Below, piece after piece: positions 22,928-35,500 of a DNA stretch of 64,000 nt. The notes under the pieces are model-generated. The model did no database searches. It was not told the origin of the DNA and worked only from the letters and a program-made list of their open reading frames with translations. Where the stretch lies: assembly GCA_026874595.1 (NCBI GenBank), contig CM049318.1, positions 20,065,456 through 20,129,455 of the forward strand, written 5' to 3'. The DNA is from Sipunculus nudus. Taxonomy: Eukaryota; Annelida; Sipuncula; Golfingiida; Sipunculidae. Position numbers and translations under genes: made by a program. The first letter of the stretch is position 1; the number at the start of each line of letters is the position of its first letter.

Positions 22928-23957
22928 GAATACAGGTAGTCCACAAGCGACGTGTATCCGCCAATCAGAGAGGTACGGGTGAAGTGGGGCATGGATCGAG
23001 TGGTTTGTCACACAACTTCTGAATCAAGTCCACTAAAACTCTGAGAAAAGGGAATTTACTTATTAAACGAAAACAGGTTGGTAGGTGGCATCACCTGTCT
23101 TGTTTACGAGGAAACTTTTCAAGATGATGGACATGCCAAATTTCAGACCAACACATTCAACCACTTTTGAGATATGAGCAATTTTGACTCAAAGCAAACG
23201 TACAGATGGAGGCTAAGCGAAAACGACTGAATGTGGCGCCACCAGTTTTGAAAAGGAGATGGTGGTATCCAAGATTTATGGACATGCACAATTTCAGACC
23301 AATAGGGCAGACCACTCCTAAGAAAAGGACATTAATTTATTCTACAAAACGGGAAAGTTGGTGACGCCAACTGTCCGGTTTACGAGAAGATTTTGCAGGA
23401 TGGTTGGACATTCCAAATTTCAGACCAATAACTTGAACCACTGCTCACATATGAGCAATTTTCACCTAAAGCAAATGTAAGGTCGGGTGCCATGGGAAAA
23501 CGGTTGCAGATGGTGCCACCAGTCTCGAGTACAAGACGGAAGAGTCCAAGATCTATGGATATGCACAATTTCAAGCAAATATGGCAAATCATCCCTGAAA
23601 AAAAGGCATTAATTTATTCTAAGAAAACGGGTAGGTAGGCGGCGCCACCTGTCTGGTTTATGAGAAAACTTGGATGGACATGCCAAATTTCAGACCTATA
23701 CCTTGAATAACTCTTGAGATATGAGCAATTTTTACCCAAATTAAATGTACGGATGGACGCGACATTTTAACGATTGCAGATGGTGCCACCATCAAGTTCA
23801 AGAGATGGAGGCGTCAAGAATCTATGGACATGCACAGTTCTAACCCAATACATTGAACAATCACTAAGATGAAAAGATGGCAAATGCAAAGAAAAACACT
23901 GCGCAAGGAGTAGGTGGCGCCAGCAGTTTCAATTACGAGGTGGAGAGATCCAAGATC
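22928..23957 (+). mobile_element. Pearl/Helitron-like element, family B copy 1 (3' truncated)
   Basis: Starts GAATACAGGTAGTCCACAAG then GACGTGTATCCGCC, the same terminus as the element at 47,331. The core is a dimeric tandem array with a GGTGGCGCCACC-like motif at ~23,082, 23,232, 23,361, 23,511, 23,637, 23,780 and 23,913, giving a monomer of ~130-150 bp and a dimer of ~277 bp. Each monomer carries ATGGACATGC(C/A)(A)AATTTCAGACC and GAGATATGAGCAATTTT. The terminal hairpin of family B is missing at the right. Confidence 0.65.
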
Positions 23958-24067
23958 TCCCAAGTAAACTCATGGAACTAATGTCTATAATTCTTTTTAT
24001 TAATGTTTCCTTTGCTATATATAAATTTTATTCTCTGAATAGTTAGGGATGAATACATTGATGACCT

Positions 24068-24112
24068 CCCCCCCCCCCCCCCCCACTTGCCAAACAAAAA
24101 GTGGGGGGGGGG
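24068..24112. repeat. C17/G10 hairpin
   Basis: C17 (24,068-24,084) followed by ACT, a 12 nt loop, then AGT and G10 (24,103-24,112). It can form a 13 bp nearly pure G:C stem, or i-motif/G-quadruplex structures. It may also be a site of replication slippage. Confidence 0.7.
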
Positions 24113-24347
24113 AGTATATACCCCTATCCCTCCCATACTGACACCTCTGCCATTTGCAAGGCAATAAGTCCTAGCATACGACAGACTACCAACCCAACCT
24201 TCCCCCTCCCCTCTTCAGTAAATCTTGATTTAAATCTTCAGATACTGGAGGAAATAAAGAATATCAATCAACACCATAACAAGGAAACACTGTGGTCAAG
24301 GAAATCCAATAGTTAATTAATAAAAAAATTTAATTATTTAAAGAAGA

Positions 24348-25965
24348 AACAAGGGACCCATGTGTCACGGCGCTCAGCTGTTATATATGATAAAAAATAT
24401 GATTTGGAAAGAGGCATATGCTGGTTTTGTGTGGTAATAAATATAAGCTTTATTATGAGTTGTTGGTGTTTAGCTTGTGTATGATTTTGATAGTATTTTT
24501 GGAGACAGGGAAGAGGATTGATTTCATTTATTTTATTAACAAATGGAGTGCTATTGTCACACAGATTTTGACCTGGCCATATAACTTATAAGCAGCACAT
24601 AAAATAAAAGAGTTTAACTATTTATTAAAATTTAATAACAAATGTTGTGCCAATATAATATTTATTAAAAATAATAAGAGAATCATATGATTTTTTTAAT
24701 AAAATATAACTGAACTAATTATTAAAATAATATTATAGAATATATGCATTCATGAATACATTTTGAAAGTATTTGCACTGGTATTCAAATACTTTCATTT
24801 TTACCTGAATTCCCATTTTTATACAAGGAATTTTATAATGGAGTACATATTCATATTCATATTCATATACATTTGCAAAGTATTTGCACCATGTCTTATC
24901 ATGAAGAAAAACAGTAAAAGTTTTGAGATACTGTGATGCATATGAAAAATTTACAGATGGACAGGCAAGTGGACAGAATGGACTAATACCTTCATTTCAC
25001 TTTCAAAGGAATAATGCATTTAAGTTTATATATAAGCCTATTTTTTTAGCATATCCACTTTTTTCATTAATAGTTTTTATCTGATTCATTTTTTTTTATT
25101 TACAAGTGTTATAAATTTGTAATATAGTTTATGCACCAGCTGGGGGGGGGGGGGGGTTGAGTGCAGGGCAGAGGAGAAGCCTGCTAGTAGTGGCCAAGCT
25201 GGGTCAAGGCAAGCTGCCTGGGGTGGGTTACATAATGCAAGTGAAGGCTGTACTACTTGGTGGGCCAGATATAAACAACACTTGACATGGTGTATGAAAA
25301 CTTGAATAAAAGCTACTCTTTTCAAACAATTTCTTTGAAATTTCAGATTTTAAAAGATTAAATCCTTATGTATATATGCTGTGAAAATTAAATCAACAGT
25401 GCTTACAGGGAAAAAACATGCCACTGCCACAGTTGGACAAAATTTAAGGTATAAATTTTTTATTTATGCTAATAACTTGAAAAATTTGCAAAATTCAGAT
25501 CTAATTTTGGGCAAACAATTGAATCTTGATTAAATAAAGTTATATTCCTGAAAAAAAGTCTTCAGCTTCAGCAATTCTCATGTTAAGTGAGCAAATATAT
25601 TTCTTGATTTTTAAAAAATTGCATTATATTTGGGCCTATAACTTCAAAATAATACCCAATACTGACCTAATTTTTGGTATGTGCATAGAAAATATATGGA
25701 AGAATATGAATACTAAATATGATCAAAAACAGATCAGTGGTTTTGATATTAGGCAGACCTGAAGTGTAACAATTGCTTTATTATGGAAAACGGAGGTTTT
25801 TCCTTAATATCTCGAAGGAACGAAGTTCTAATGACCCAAATCTAATGGTATGCAGAATTTTGGATTCATAGGTCCAACGGTTTTAAAACGTGCCCTGTTA
25901 ACGGACAGACCGCCGGAAAAAGGACCACAACTATAGCTCAGATGACTTACAGTCAGCTGAGCTAA
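24348..25965 (+). mobile_element. Pearl/Helitron-like element, family A copy 3
   Basis: The 5' terminus AACAAGGGACCCATGTGTCA then CGGCGCTCAGCTG; the 3' terminus CTATAGCTCAGATGACTTAC then AGTCAGCTGAGCTAA, a 14 bp stem with one mismatch. Internal blocks (24,905-25,080 and 25,590-25,945) are shared with the element at 29,050-29,857. Between them lies extra sequence containing a G-run at 25,142-25,156. About 1.6 kb; no DR1 core in this subtype. Confidence 0.65.
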
Positions 25966-26470
25966 AAAACAAGAATCCAAAGAACAACGAGTATTGCTGA
26001 AATATTTAATGTGTCTGAAGATCTTCCATACAGAGAGCACAGAAGTATGATAAAATTACACAAAACTTGTTGATGATATCTTGCAAAGGGGTGCCTCAAT
26101 TAGTTATGATTACAAACTCCATAACGACGTGTATGATAAGATTCACAGTCAAGAGGTCTATGAACAGAACAAAATGATTTGTAGCAATCTTTATCACAAC
26201 AAGAAAAATTAAGTTTATAATAACAAATAAACATGTACATACAAATACAAGTATGACTTGCTTACTTACATAAATACCAGTTTATATATGTAGTCTGGGA
26301 TTGTATGTTTTCCTTGTGTATATATATATAATTACCAAGGTTCATGCCTTTTTATATATATACACCTATATATATATTATGATGATTTTTTTCTGTACAA
26401 AATATACATTAAACACTCACAGAGGCTTGTACGCAAATGATAAGTTACAAGACGACTATAGAATAATGGG
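25966..26470. other. 3' flank / likely 3' UTR of the DNAJB6-like gene
   Basis: AT-rich with a TATATA tract at about 26,321-26,375. The family A element at 24,348-25,965 ends just before it. No clear minus-strand AATAAA was found in this stretch; an ATTAAA occurs near 26,006 on the minus strand. Confidence 0.35.
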
Positions 26471-26573
26471 TCAGTTTGAGTAACCGATTGCTTGCGCTTC
26501 TCCATTCACTGTCTTGGATGTCACCACTCCGTTTTCTTCCACGGTCACAGTTTCTCTGCCATTCTCTACCACC
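26471..26573 (-). CDS. DNAJB6-like: DNAJB6-like terminal coding exon 7
   Basis: Acceptor TTTATCCAG, first base completes Lys, then [15 protein letters not shown], then [18 protein letters not shown] and a TGA stop (plus-strand TCA at 26471-26473). This is the short beta-rich C-terminal domain of DNAJB6b (VENGQERVEVEEDG in human, from memory). The 3' UTR continues into lower coordinates. I did not find an unambiguous AATAAA at the expected distance on the minus strand, so the poly(A) site is left open. Confidence 0.93.
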
Positions 26574-29500
26574 CTGGATAAATATTAAACAATGATCCGT
26601 AATAAACACACACAATAACCATGTCACAAGGAGAGGCGCATGATACCCTGACGCTGATTAAAGTAGAGTCGGGCTGAACTATAGATTTGAACTTGATCAA
26701 GTAAAGACCTAATTTGTTACAAATTTTGAGATAACCATTCATGAAAAATTTTGTACACATACCAGTTGTAACAAATAGACTGAAAGATAGACAGATCATG
26801 TTTATAATTATGACAACCGACTTGATCAACTATTCTGCAAACTCATTTGTGATACACAAGAATCAAACATGTATGTAAACAATGGCGAAGAATGCATAGT
26901 TCTATTACAAGTGACTAACTGGTCATGAACTACTTTATATCTGGCTGAATTAAAAAACTGTAACTCACATTTTGGAAGAATTTGTTCACCAATTTTGTTC
27001 AAACTTTGCATGATGATATAAATATGCTGCTTTCAAGGATCAATAATTATCCATAAAACCGACCGCTCGGTTAATATGCCCTTTGATCTCAAGATAAATA
27101 TGCTCTTCCAACACTTTAAGGACAAATTCCATCAAATGTTTTAATAAACATACCCAGAATTCACTGTGATTAAATAGTTCCTTTCCATGATATTAGAACT
27201 AAAAATTTCATGTCTGTAAAACTAATTAAATCCTTGGTGATTAAATACTTTTCCATATATTTAAAGAAAAGTAAACTCCCATTAAAAGATCAGATATTGG
27301 TATGGAAAGGAAGTCAGGTGAGCTTGGTCAAAATATGCAAGTACTTACTTTTTTGTTACAATTTTCTTGCCATTGACATACTTTGTGGACGTAGATGTCG
27401 ATCTGAAAGAGCCCGCCGAACTTGCTGGGCCACTAAATGTTGATGAGGAGAAACTTGAAGAAAAACTGAAACGAGACCAACCTTGTTATGTTAACATCAT
27501 TTATCTGGCTTTGTAGTGTTATACTGAAACACTCCATCTAACAAGGCAAATCTGTATTGTCTTTGAAAATATGCCATTTATATGGACTTTTCTTATTTGA
27601 ATCCAAGCATCTGAAGTCTTGTTTGGTTCTGCCTATTCAATCATCAAGTATTCCAGCTGTAACTTCTGCAGTGTATTCTGTATTCTTTCATCAAGAATCA
27701 TATGTCTTTACTATATAATTTTCAACAACAAAACTTTACTCTTAACTCTGAATTTGTATTTTTCAATTTTCCTTTTTTCTTTCTCTGTTATTTATATTAA
27801 GTGTTTTTATGACAGTCTGTTTCTTTATTCTGTTTCAACAAAATTACATTCATACTTTGTGGTTTCATTCAACTTCAAACACTAAACAATCATCACTGTT
27901 TATTCTCACTTTCAGTCTATTTTCATCATTTGCATTATTATCACATGTATGTATATATCATGGACAACTTTTTTCACAAATTTCACTAGAATAACATTAA
28001 GCTTGGTCATTTAGTATGTGGCATGTACTATCTTAAATAAGTGTGTATTTTAAGTGAGATATAGCTTAAGCTCCAGAATGCTTTGATGAATCTTTGCAAG
28101 ATTCATCTTTAAAGGATGAGAGAAAATTTCACAAAAAATACTGAGATGGATTTTCTGCAAAGGACATATGCAATTATGCAAAAAAAATAAACTGTGATGT
28201 GTTATTACTTGGGCTATTTGTACAGATTCGGAAGAGATAAATATTCAATATTCAAATTCACAATAGACCTGCATCAACTTCAGACACACATCATTATTTA
28301 CAGATTATTTATTCTATACCAGTGCGATTCTTAACAAATGGTGCAGGCATATAAATATCCACTGTGACAATACTAATGGATTCAACAGTGCATGATAGCC
28401 AAATATGACCGTTTCAGGTTGGTTGATATATATGAAGTTTTTTGGGAACCTGGTATGATACCTTTTTTGTTTTTTGTACAAGGACACAAGTGATTTAATA
28501 TGAATATGACAGAGACACCACACAGACAGTTCAAATGCCATGGCAACCAATGCTTTCTGCTAACATAACATACACCTTTTCCCTTATACTGGTTATGTTA
28601 TTATAAAAAGGCAAAATCCAACTTCTAACAACATTCCCGGTTTCAGGCTTTACTTTTTATTACTAATTATACAGGAAATTAAAATATCAAAGAGTATCAG
28701 GAATAATGTTATACATCAACAAAGTAACTAGACCATGTTACAAACACAATAAAGTCAGTATATACATTTGAAGGTTTAGGTTCAAAATTAGAAAAACAAA
28801 ATTTTCTCATGACTGATAGTGCCAGAGTGATTTCACACTCCAAAAAGTAAACTGTTATAATCTTAACTTGCTGGTTTTTGCCTTTTTAATTTTCCAATTG
28901 ATGTATCATGAACAGTATTGGTACTATACTCAGAACCTGTGGATTCAGAAGCTATTGTTAAATACAGTCACAGGTACAGATCAAATGTCTGGGGCTGGCA
29001 TGTACCATGGACCATGAAAAGTCATGGTGAAGTACATTTACAGTTTATCAACAAGGGACCCATGGGTCACGGTGCTCAGCTGAAGTTTGAAATTTTTGCA
29101 AATGCAAAATATGCAAAATATTCTCTTGTAATGTTTTTCATATATATAAGCATATGAGAAGCTAAGAGAAAAGGGCCCTCCTACTTGGTTATAGTAAAGT
29201 TCTAAATACATGATTGCAAAACTAATACTCTAACAAGACTGTCATGAAGGAAAACAGTAAAAGTTTTGAGATACGGTGATACACATGAAACATTTACAGT
29301 TGGACAGGCTATTGGACAGAATGGACTTATACCTTTATTTCACTTTCAAGGGAATAATGCATTTAAGTTTATATTAAAGCCTATTTTTTTAACATATCCA
29401 CTTTTTCCACTAATAGTTTTTATATAAGATTCATTTTTTTATATTTAAAAGTTTTATAAATTCGTAATTTAAAAAAGCTGAATATTTGGACCCATAAATT

Positions 29501-32500
29501 CAAAACAGTGCTCAGTACTGACCTAATTTTTGGTATGTTAATAGAAAATATATGGAAGAATATAAATACTTCATATAAACAATAACAGACCATTGGTTTC
29601 GATATTAGGCAGCCTTGAAGTGTAACAATGGCTTTTTTATGGAAAATGGAGGTTTTTCCTTAATTTTTCGAAGGAACAAAGTCCTAGTGACGCAATTTTG
29701 GGTATGTTAGGAGATTTTGGGGACATTTAACTATATGAAAAATTTTGGATTCATGGGTCCAACGGTTTCAAAACATGCCCTGTTAACGGACGGCCTGACG
29801 GACGACGGACAAAGGACCATGACTATAGCTCAGATGACTTGTAGTCAGCTGAGCTAAAAACTGTGAGGCTTTAATAACACAGCTGTTGAGATAAGCAAAG
29901 TAGCTTTACTAAAATATCCAAAATAAATAAAAAATCCAGTATATATTTCCTTTCTTTTTTAAAACACTGTGCTATCTGTGTTTGGTTTACTAGAATTCTG
30001 TGGTTGTAACAATCCTATATGGGTTCCACCACTTCTAAATCCACAAATTCTACAAAAAGTTTTCACTGAAAGTTTAAAATGTTTTATATCATACTAATAA
30101 TCTTACACCATTGTGAACTGTGAGGGCAATAGTGTGAACAACAGCTGGAGCTCAGCTGGGAAAACTTTATTAGAATGAAGGCAAGGGTTAAGCCTGTTTC
30201 TTTTTAAGTGTGCAGACAGGCAAATCACTGTAAAATTACAAAAGTATTCATTGTACAGAAACATCAAAATATAACTGAATATATTTTACCATCTATAATT
30301 AAAATGCCAAATATCATTTATAAAGATGATATATTGTGTTACAATGTTACAGAATGCAGATGTCACAAAACAAATTTTGAAGATAAATTTTTGCAATCAT
30401 TTTGAACATCAATCCTGGAACTGATGTATACACTAGAACAGCAGTTACAATTATACATGTAGAAGTATATTCTTGTGAATTGTTTGCATGTGTTTTAAAT
30501 AATGGGACAACATAATTTTCCCCCACAATTCACTAAGATAAAATAGATATATGAACACATGTGGCCAGTTTCAGTGGTAACTGCAAGACTTACTGGATCA
30601 ATCAAGTCAAGAAATATCCAAATAACTTTTTTAGAAATGTGATTAAAGGAAATAACTTCCATAGATAAGGATTTTCGTTTTAGTGGTTACATACATTCTA
30701 AACCATCCTGCTTGGGCAAGCAATTTAACAGGACTTTATTATCTATTACAGTTTTGCCGCTCTTAGAAGAGAGTCTCTGACTGAATGAGTGTTAGTGGAA
30801 GTCATATTAAGGAATTTAGTAACAGCTCAATCATTTCAACATCACTGGACAACATCTCAACATTTATATGTATCATGCCACTCAATATAATAAAGACCAA
30901 TCATCAACCCTTCACTGTTAAGATGGATGTAACATTCAAGACAAATTCTGACACTCTTTAAATTAACATTTAACACAGTATCTTGTGCAGCTTTCCATCT
31001 TTACCAAAGTTCCAACTACAGAGAAGATTTGTCTTAGATTAATTAAGAAAACAAAACACCTGTTTTTTCTCAAATATTACATGATTGTACAAATAAACTT
31101 TGTAGGTTTTTCCCTTCTTTTCTGGCAATTTAGGTGACTTCTTCAGATATCAATTGCAACACATTTTCTGATTATGTTAAGTCAACTTAAAAACTGATTT
31201 GAAGAAGCAAAAATTACTATCAGAAAGATTCACAAGGAATATTTATAGACACCACCTTAAGTGGCAGTTTTTATAATTAGGGAGTCCTGCAATTTTTTAC
31301 TGAAACTGGCCAAAGTATGACAGATATCAAGCTGCTAGCTGTGGAAACCCTGCTCCAGATGAACCTGTGTTGTTCCATGTTAGTTATCCAGTCTCCCTAC
31401 AGATGGTAGCAGTGAGAGTGCATACACAGCTGTTTCCTCTGAATACAGAACACCAGCCAGAGAATGTTTCAGATAAAAACCACTATATCAATTTAATATG
31501 AGATTCCGGTTATTAACTAAATAGTAAATTTATTACTGAAATGTTTATTGTCAATTACATATAACAGCCATATCTGATCATATACAATGTTTCATGTCTA
31601 AGATACATCTTTTTTTCTAGATGCAGTATCTATCAATGGTTTTAAATAAAAATTTCTTGATAAACTCCATGACACTTGGATTGGAGGATTACAACTGAAA
31701 ACTACCTTTGCAAGTAGAGGAACCATTCTTTTTTTTCACAATTTTATTTTCTTTTCAGTATAAGCATTTCTCACGCAGAAATGTTCTCTGAGATTATGAG
31801 AACATTTTTTTTTTGGTTTTGAAAGATTCTCTGGCTGAGAGACCATTATTACCATGCACAATAGACATATCATGGATCCGTGCGGATCTGAATTACCCTG
31901 AATTGAAGAACGGATCATCAAAGAATGACGAGAATCCAAATGGTCTGTGAGCTGCCCTCTCTCTTACCCGGCGGTCTCTGCTACTCCTGCGAGGGCTAAA
32001 AACAAATACGGCATGCTAGGCTTGACCAAAACACATGTAGAAAACTTAAATATGGATTAAAATCAAATCATGCACAAAAGTAAACTTTTCCACACTTCTA
32101 AAGTTATTCCTATGGCCATTTCTTTTAAGGATGCTGTTATCAGAACAAATTTTAAAATGTCGGGGTTTTCTAAAAAAGAAAGTGGACAAAAGCTTCATAA
32201 CAAACTTATCATGACTAGATTTTATAACACCTGTACTTATTCATATTTATTTCAATCAAAAGACTTTTCTGACAGAAAAAAAGTTTTGTGACATTTTCTA
32301 AGCACTGAATGCAAACATGTCTTCCAGCATGCAAATTATTTTCTGTGTAGTGAAAGTTACAAATAAAATCAATAATGGGCTTGCTTTATTTTTTTTTTTA
32401 ACATTTTGTGTGGTGGATATGAGCTCCATTTATGGTGCAGTTCCTTAGAAATTTTTATCCTGTGAATTTTTGTGTACTTTTTCACAGGCCCATGCAAAAC

Positions 32501-35500
32501 CTAATTTTTTCCCCCAAGTATTTTGAAAGGCTTTAAATTTCTTGGTCCTGTATGAACTATTGCAGCCATTACAGTGACAACAAATTGATCAATATTCTAG
32601 CATATCCAACAATGAAAGGCAGGACAGAAAATCAACAAATGTTCTGTTATGAAGGGAAACCTCTCCTAAGACCAACCTTTATTACCATGCTCTCTATCAT
32701 GGATATACACCAGTTCCTATTATACAGACTTGATACGTCTCTAATGCAGACATCTCCCTATTATGGACTAACTCTTGGAGGTGTCCATAATAAAGAGGTT
32801 TTACTGTACACAGTAAAATATTATTTATTATGGACCCTTTAAGAATCACTGCTGCTAGGGGATTTACTGATCATATCATTTAAAGGTCAACCCTTTATGA
32901 CATTTGGGTAAACCAGGGTAAATAAAATCACTAAGTGAAATCAAGCAGGATGATCTAATTTATAAACATAATCCACCACCAAGTACACTCAGAGGAAAAG
33001 AAAAAAAAAGAAAAAAAAGAAACAGAACAGAATATGACAAAGTGCAGAATATGTTGTGAGACAGAGATTCAGCTGGGCATCATGCAAGGGCCTTTACAGT
33101 TTCTCGGCCAGCGCTAAGCCATCTAAAATTCATCTTAAAACATCCAAGGTGGTCACTAAATTCTGCAGCAATACACCTTGATTCAAAAAGGACCAATTAA
33201 CCCAGCTATCCCATCTAGACTTTTGCATCAGCTTCTGTTGGATATCATTGGTCTTTGTTCCCTTGCTTTGAGGAAGCAAGCTGATGCAAAAATACTTAAA
33301 TAGCCAGGCTAGTATCCTCCTTATGCAGTACATCATTCCATATCTCCTTAGTTGTAACTGCTGTTTTCTTTATCAAGTTTTTCAAGGGTCTCGCCACCAG
33401 GGCTGGCATAGGGCCAAGAATCAGACCAAGGAGAATAGGGAGTCTGGGGTATCACATATATTAATCTTGGATTTGGATGCACAATTTTATGTCACGCTCT
33501 CATTAGTCTGATTACAATTGCTTGCCAGGAGAATTCTGCTATATAAAGCCGTGGGCCTGTAAATTGTGGGGGCCTATTAATTGTGAAGGCCCTTAGAATC
33601 GATACAATTATCAATTCTTACCTTTTATTCAATTTTGATTCAATTATTATTTTCAGACTTTTTTAAAATAAAAGCCATTTTACCAAAATGGATGCCAGGG
33701 AATCCTCTGTTTGTCACTTCCATATTTGTTTCTATGTGCCATACATGTTAAAAAGAGCTTTGGCATCGCAAACTGCTCCGTCAAATTTGAAACTCACAGA
33801 CGACTTCTATATAGTACATGCAAAACAGATAAATGATAAAAATGAATAAATTCAGAGGTTTATATTGTTTACAATTTAATCAAGGGCTTGCTATTCAATG
33901 CATCAATTCTTTAATGCATGGTTACACCCCTACAAAGCAGTGGTTAAGACAAAAATCTGGAATGACTGCAGTGTCTGAGGAGTGTACTGGGCTAGCCACT
34001 CTGAGAACCAAAGTGTATAGCTCAAGAGATAATCAATCACCTTGGGTGTTAAAAAATGCTATTTTTCATGGTGGGTTCACATATCTACAGAGCATGCCAT
34101 AGAACTACAAACGAACTTAAGACTATACTGACATGCTATACCAAACCAACCATGAGAGAGACAAAAGAGGTCAGATAATATACAAGAAGTGTTCGTTTAT
34201 AAACAGGGTTGGGTTCAAATACAATGCTGACATTATGCTGTATTGTATATATTTAAATTCCTGATGCTAAATTGCATGTACAGTACAACCACAAAATTAT
34301 GAACACTATCAGGACCTTGATAAAGTGGTTGTATTTGTGAGGTGGTAGTCAAAGTGAGGTCTTATATAAACAGCCAAAAAAAGAACCAGGACCCCAAAAG
34401 GTGGTTGTTGTATTAAGGTGGTTGTAAGGCCAGGTTTTACTGTATATAACTAAAGGCAACTGTCAACTCGTTTAAAATTCATTTGGACAAGTTTGCTGTT
34501 CATCATTATTATTAGTGAAATACACCTGCTTAGATATTATTATTCTTGTCTTAATCAGTAGGCTCTTGAATAATGTAATACTGTCATTTTATAACATCTA
34601 AATATATATATCTGAAAAAAAATCAAAATTGGGGAATAATAATTTAATTGTAATAAAAAGGGCACCAACATTTACTACTGAAATAGTCCAATGTCTATTG
34701 TGCATTTCAATGCATTTAAACCCAACCCTGCTATAAAATTTTAAAGATTAATATATTCAATATGACATTTGCATCTATTATTATCTATTTATAAATAGTG
34801 CTCAATGCCTTTTGGGCTGGAAAGGAAAGGAATTTAGCATTCACATTTCATTTAATTATCATAAATCATTTTATAAGAGGCAAGTCTATTCTTTAGGTTC
34901 ATGAATATATGTTTTAACATTTGTAAATTTTTCTTTGTTGTGGCATTTTATAAAAAGAGATTCACACAAAAATACATATAGAAGAAAACAAATCTATCTT
35001 AGATAAAAAAAATCAGGAAAAATAGCAATAACAAGAGGATACAAAAAGGCCAGATACTTGTCATTTATGCATTTTTCATAAAACACTTTCATTCTGAAAT
35101 GTCATTTGACGTAATACTGAAAGTAATATAAGTAAAATTTTACGTGAATTTATTTTCATATGCAGAGCCATGTATGTTGATAACTTGAAAGTTTTTTTTT
35201 TAATCATATCACTTGCCAACTTTTAATTGGGTTATAAATACATTTTCATATCCTGTGAAAAAGTGGACTTTTTGAAAATTTATCCAATTTTCATGACAAT
35301 GAACATTTTTAACAACTGGAGAACATGGGCCTTAAATCAGTGGTGTGATTATCTATAACTGATTCACACTGTTCCATTATGAGAGAATAAAACTCATGAT
35401 GCTGTACCTGAATTCAAGTGTTTTACAGGATGGAAATTTAAAAGATAATTTATTTCCTACATCTGTTGTCTGATGCTGATTAGGGGAACACATATAGACA

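Noticed and set aside
31944-31967. GTAAGA...CTCACAG inside DNAJB6-like exon 5 (minus strand), suggesting two mini-exons
   Set aside because: Only 23 nt, too short for a spliceosomal intron, and removing it breaks the frame; the unspliced sequence is open and matches the DNAJB6 family.
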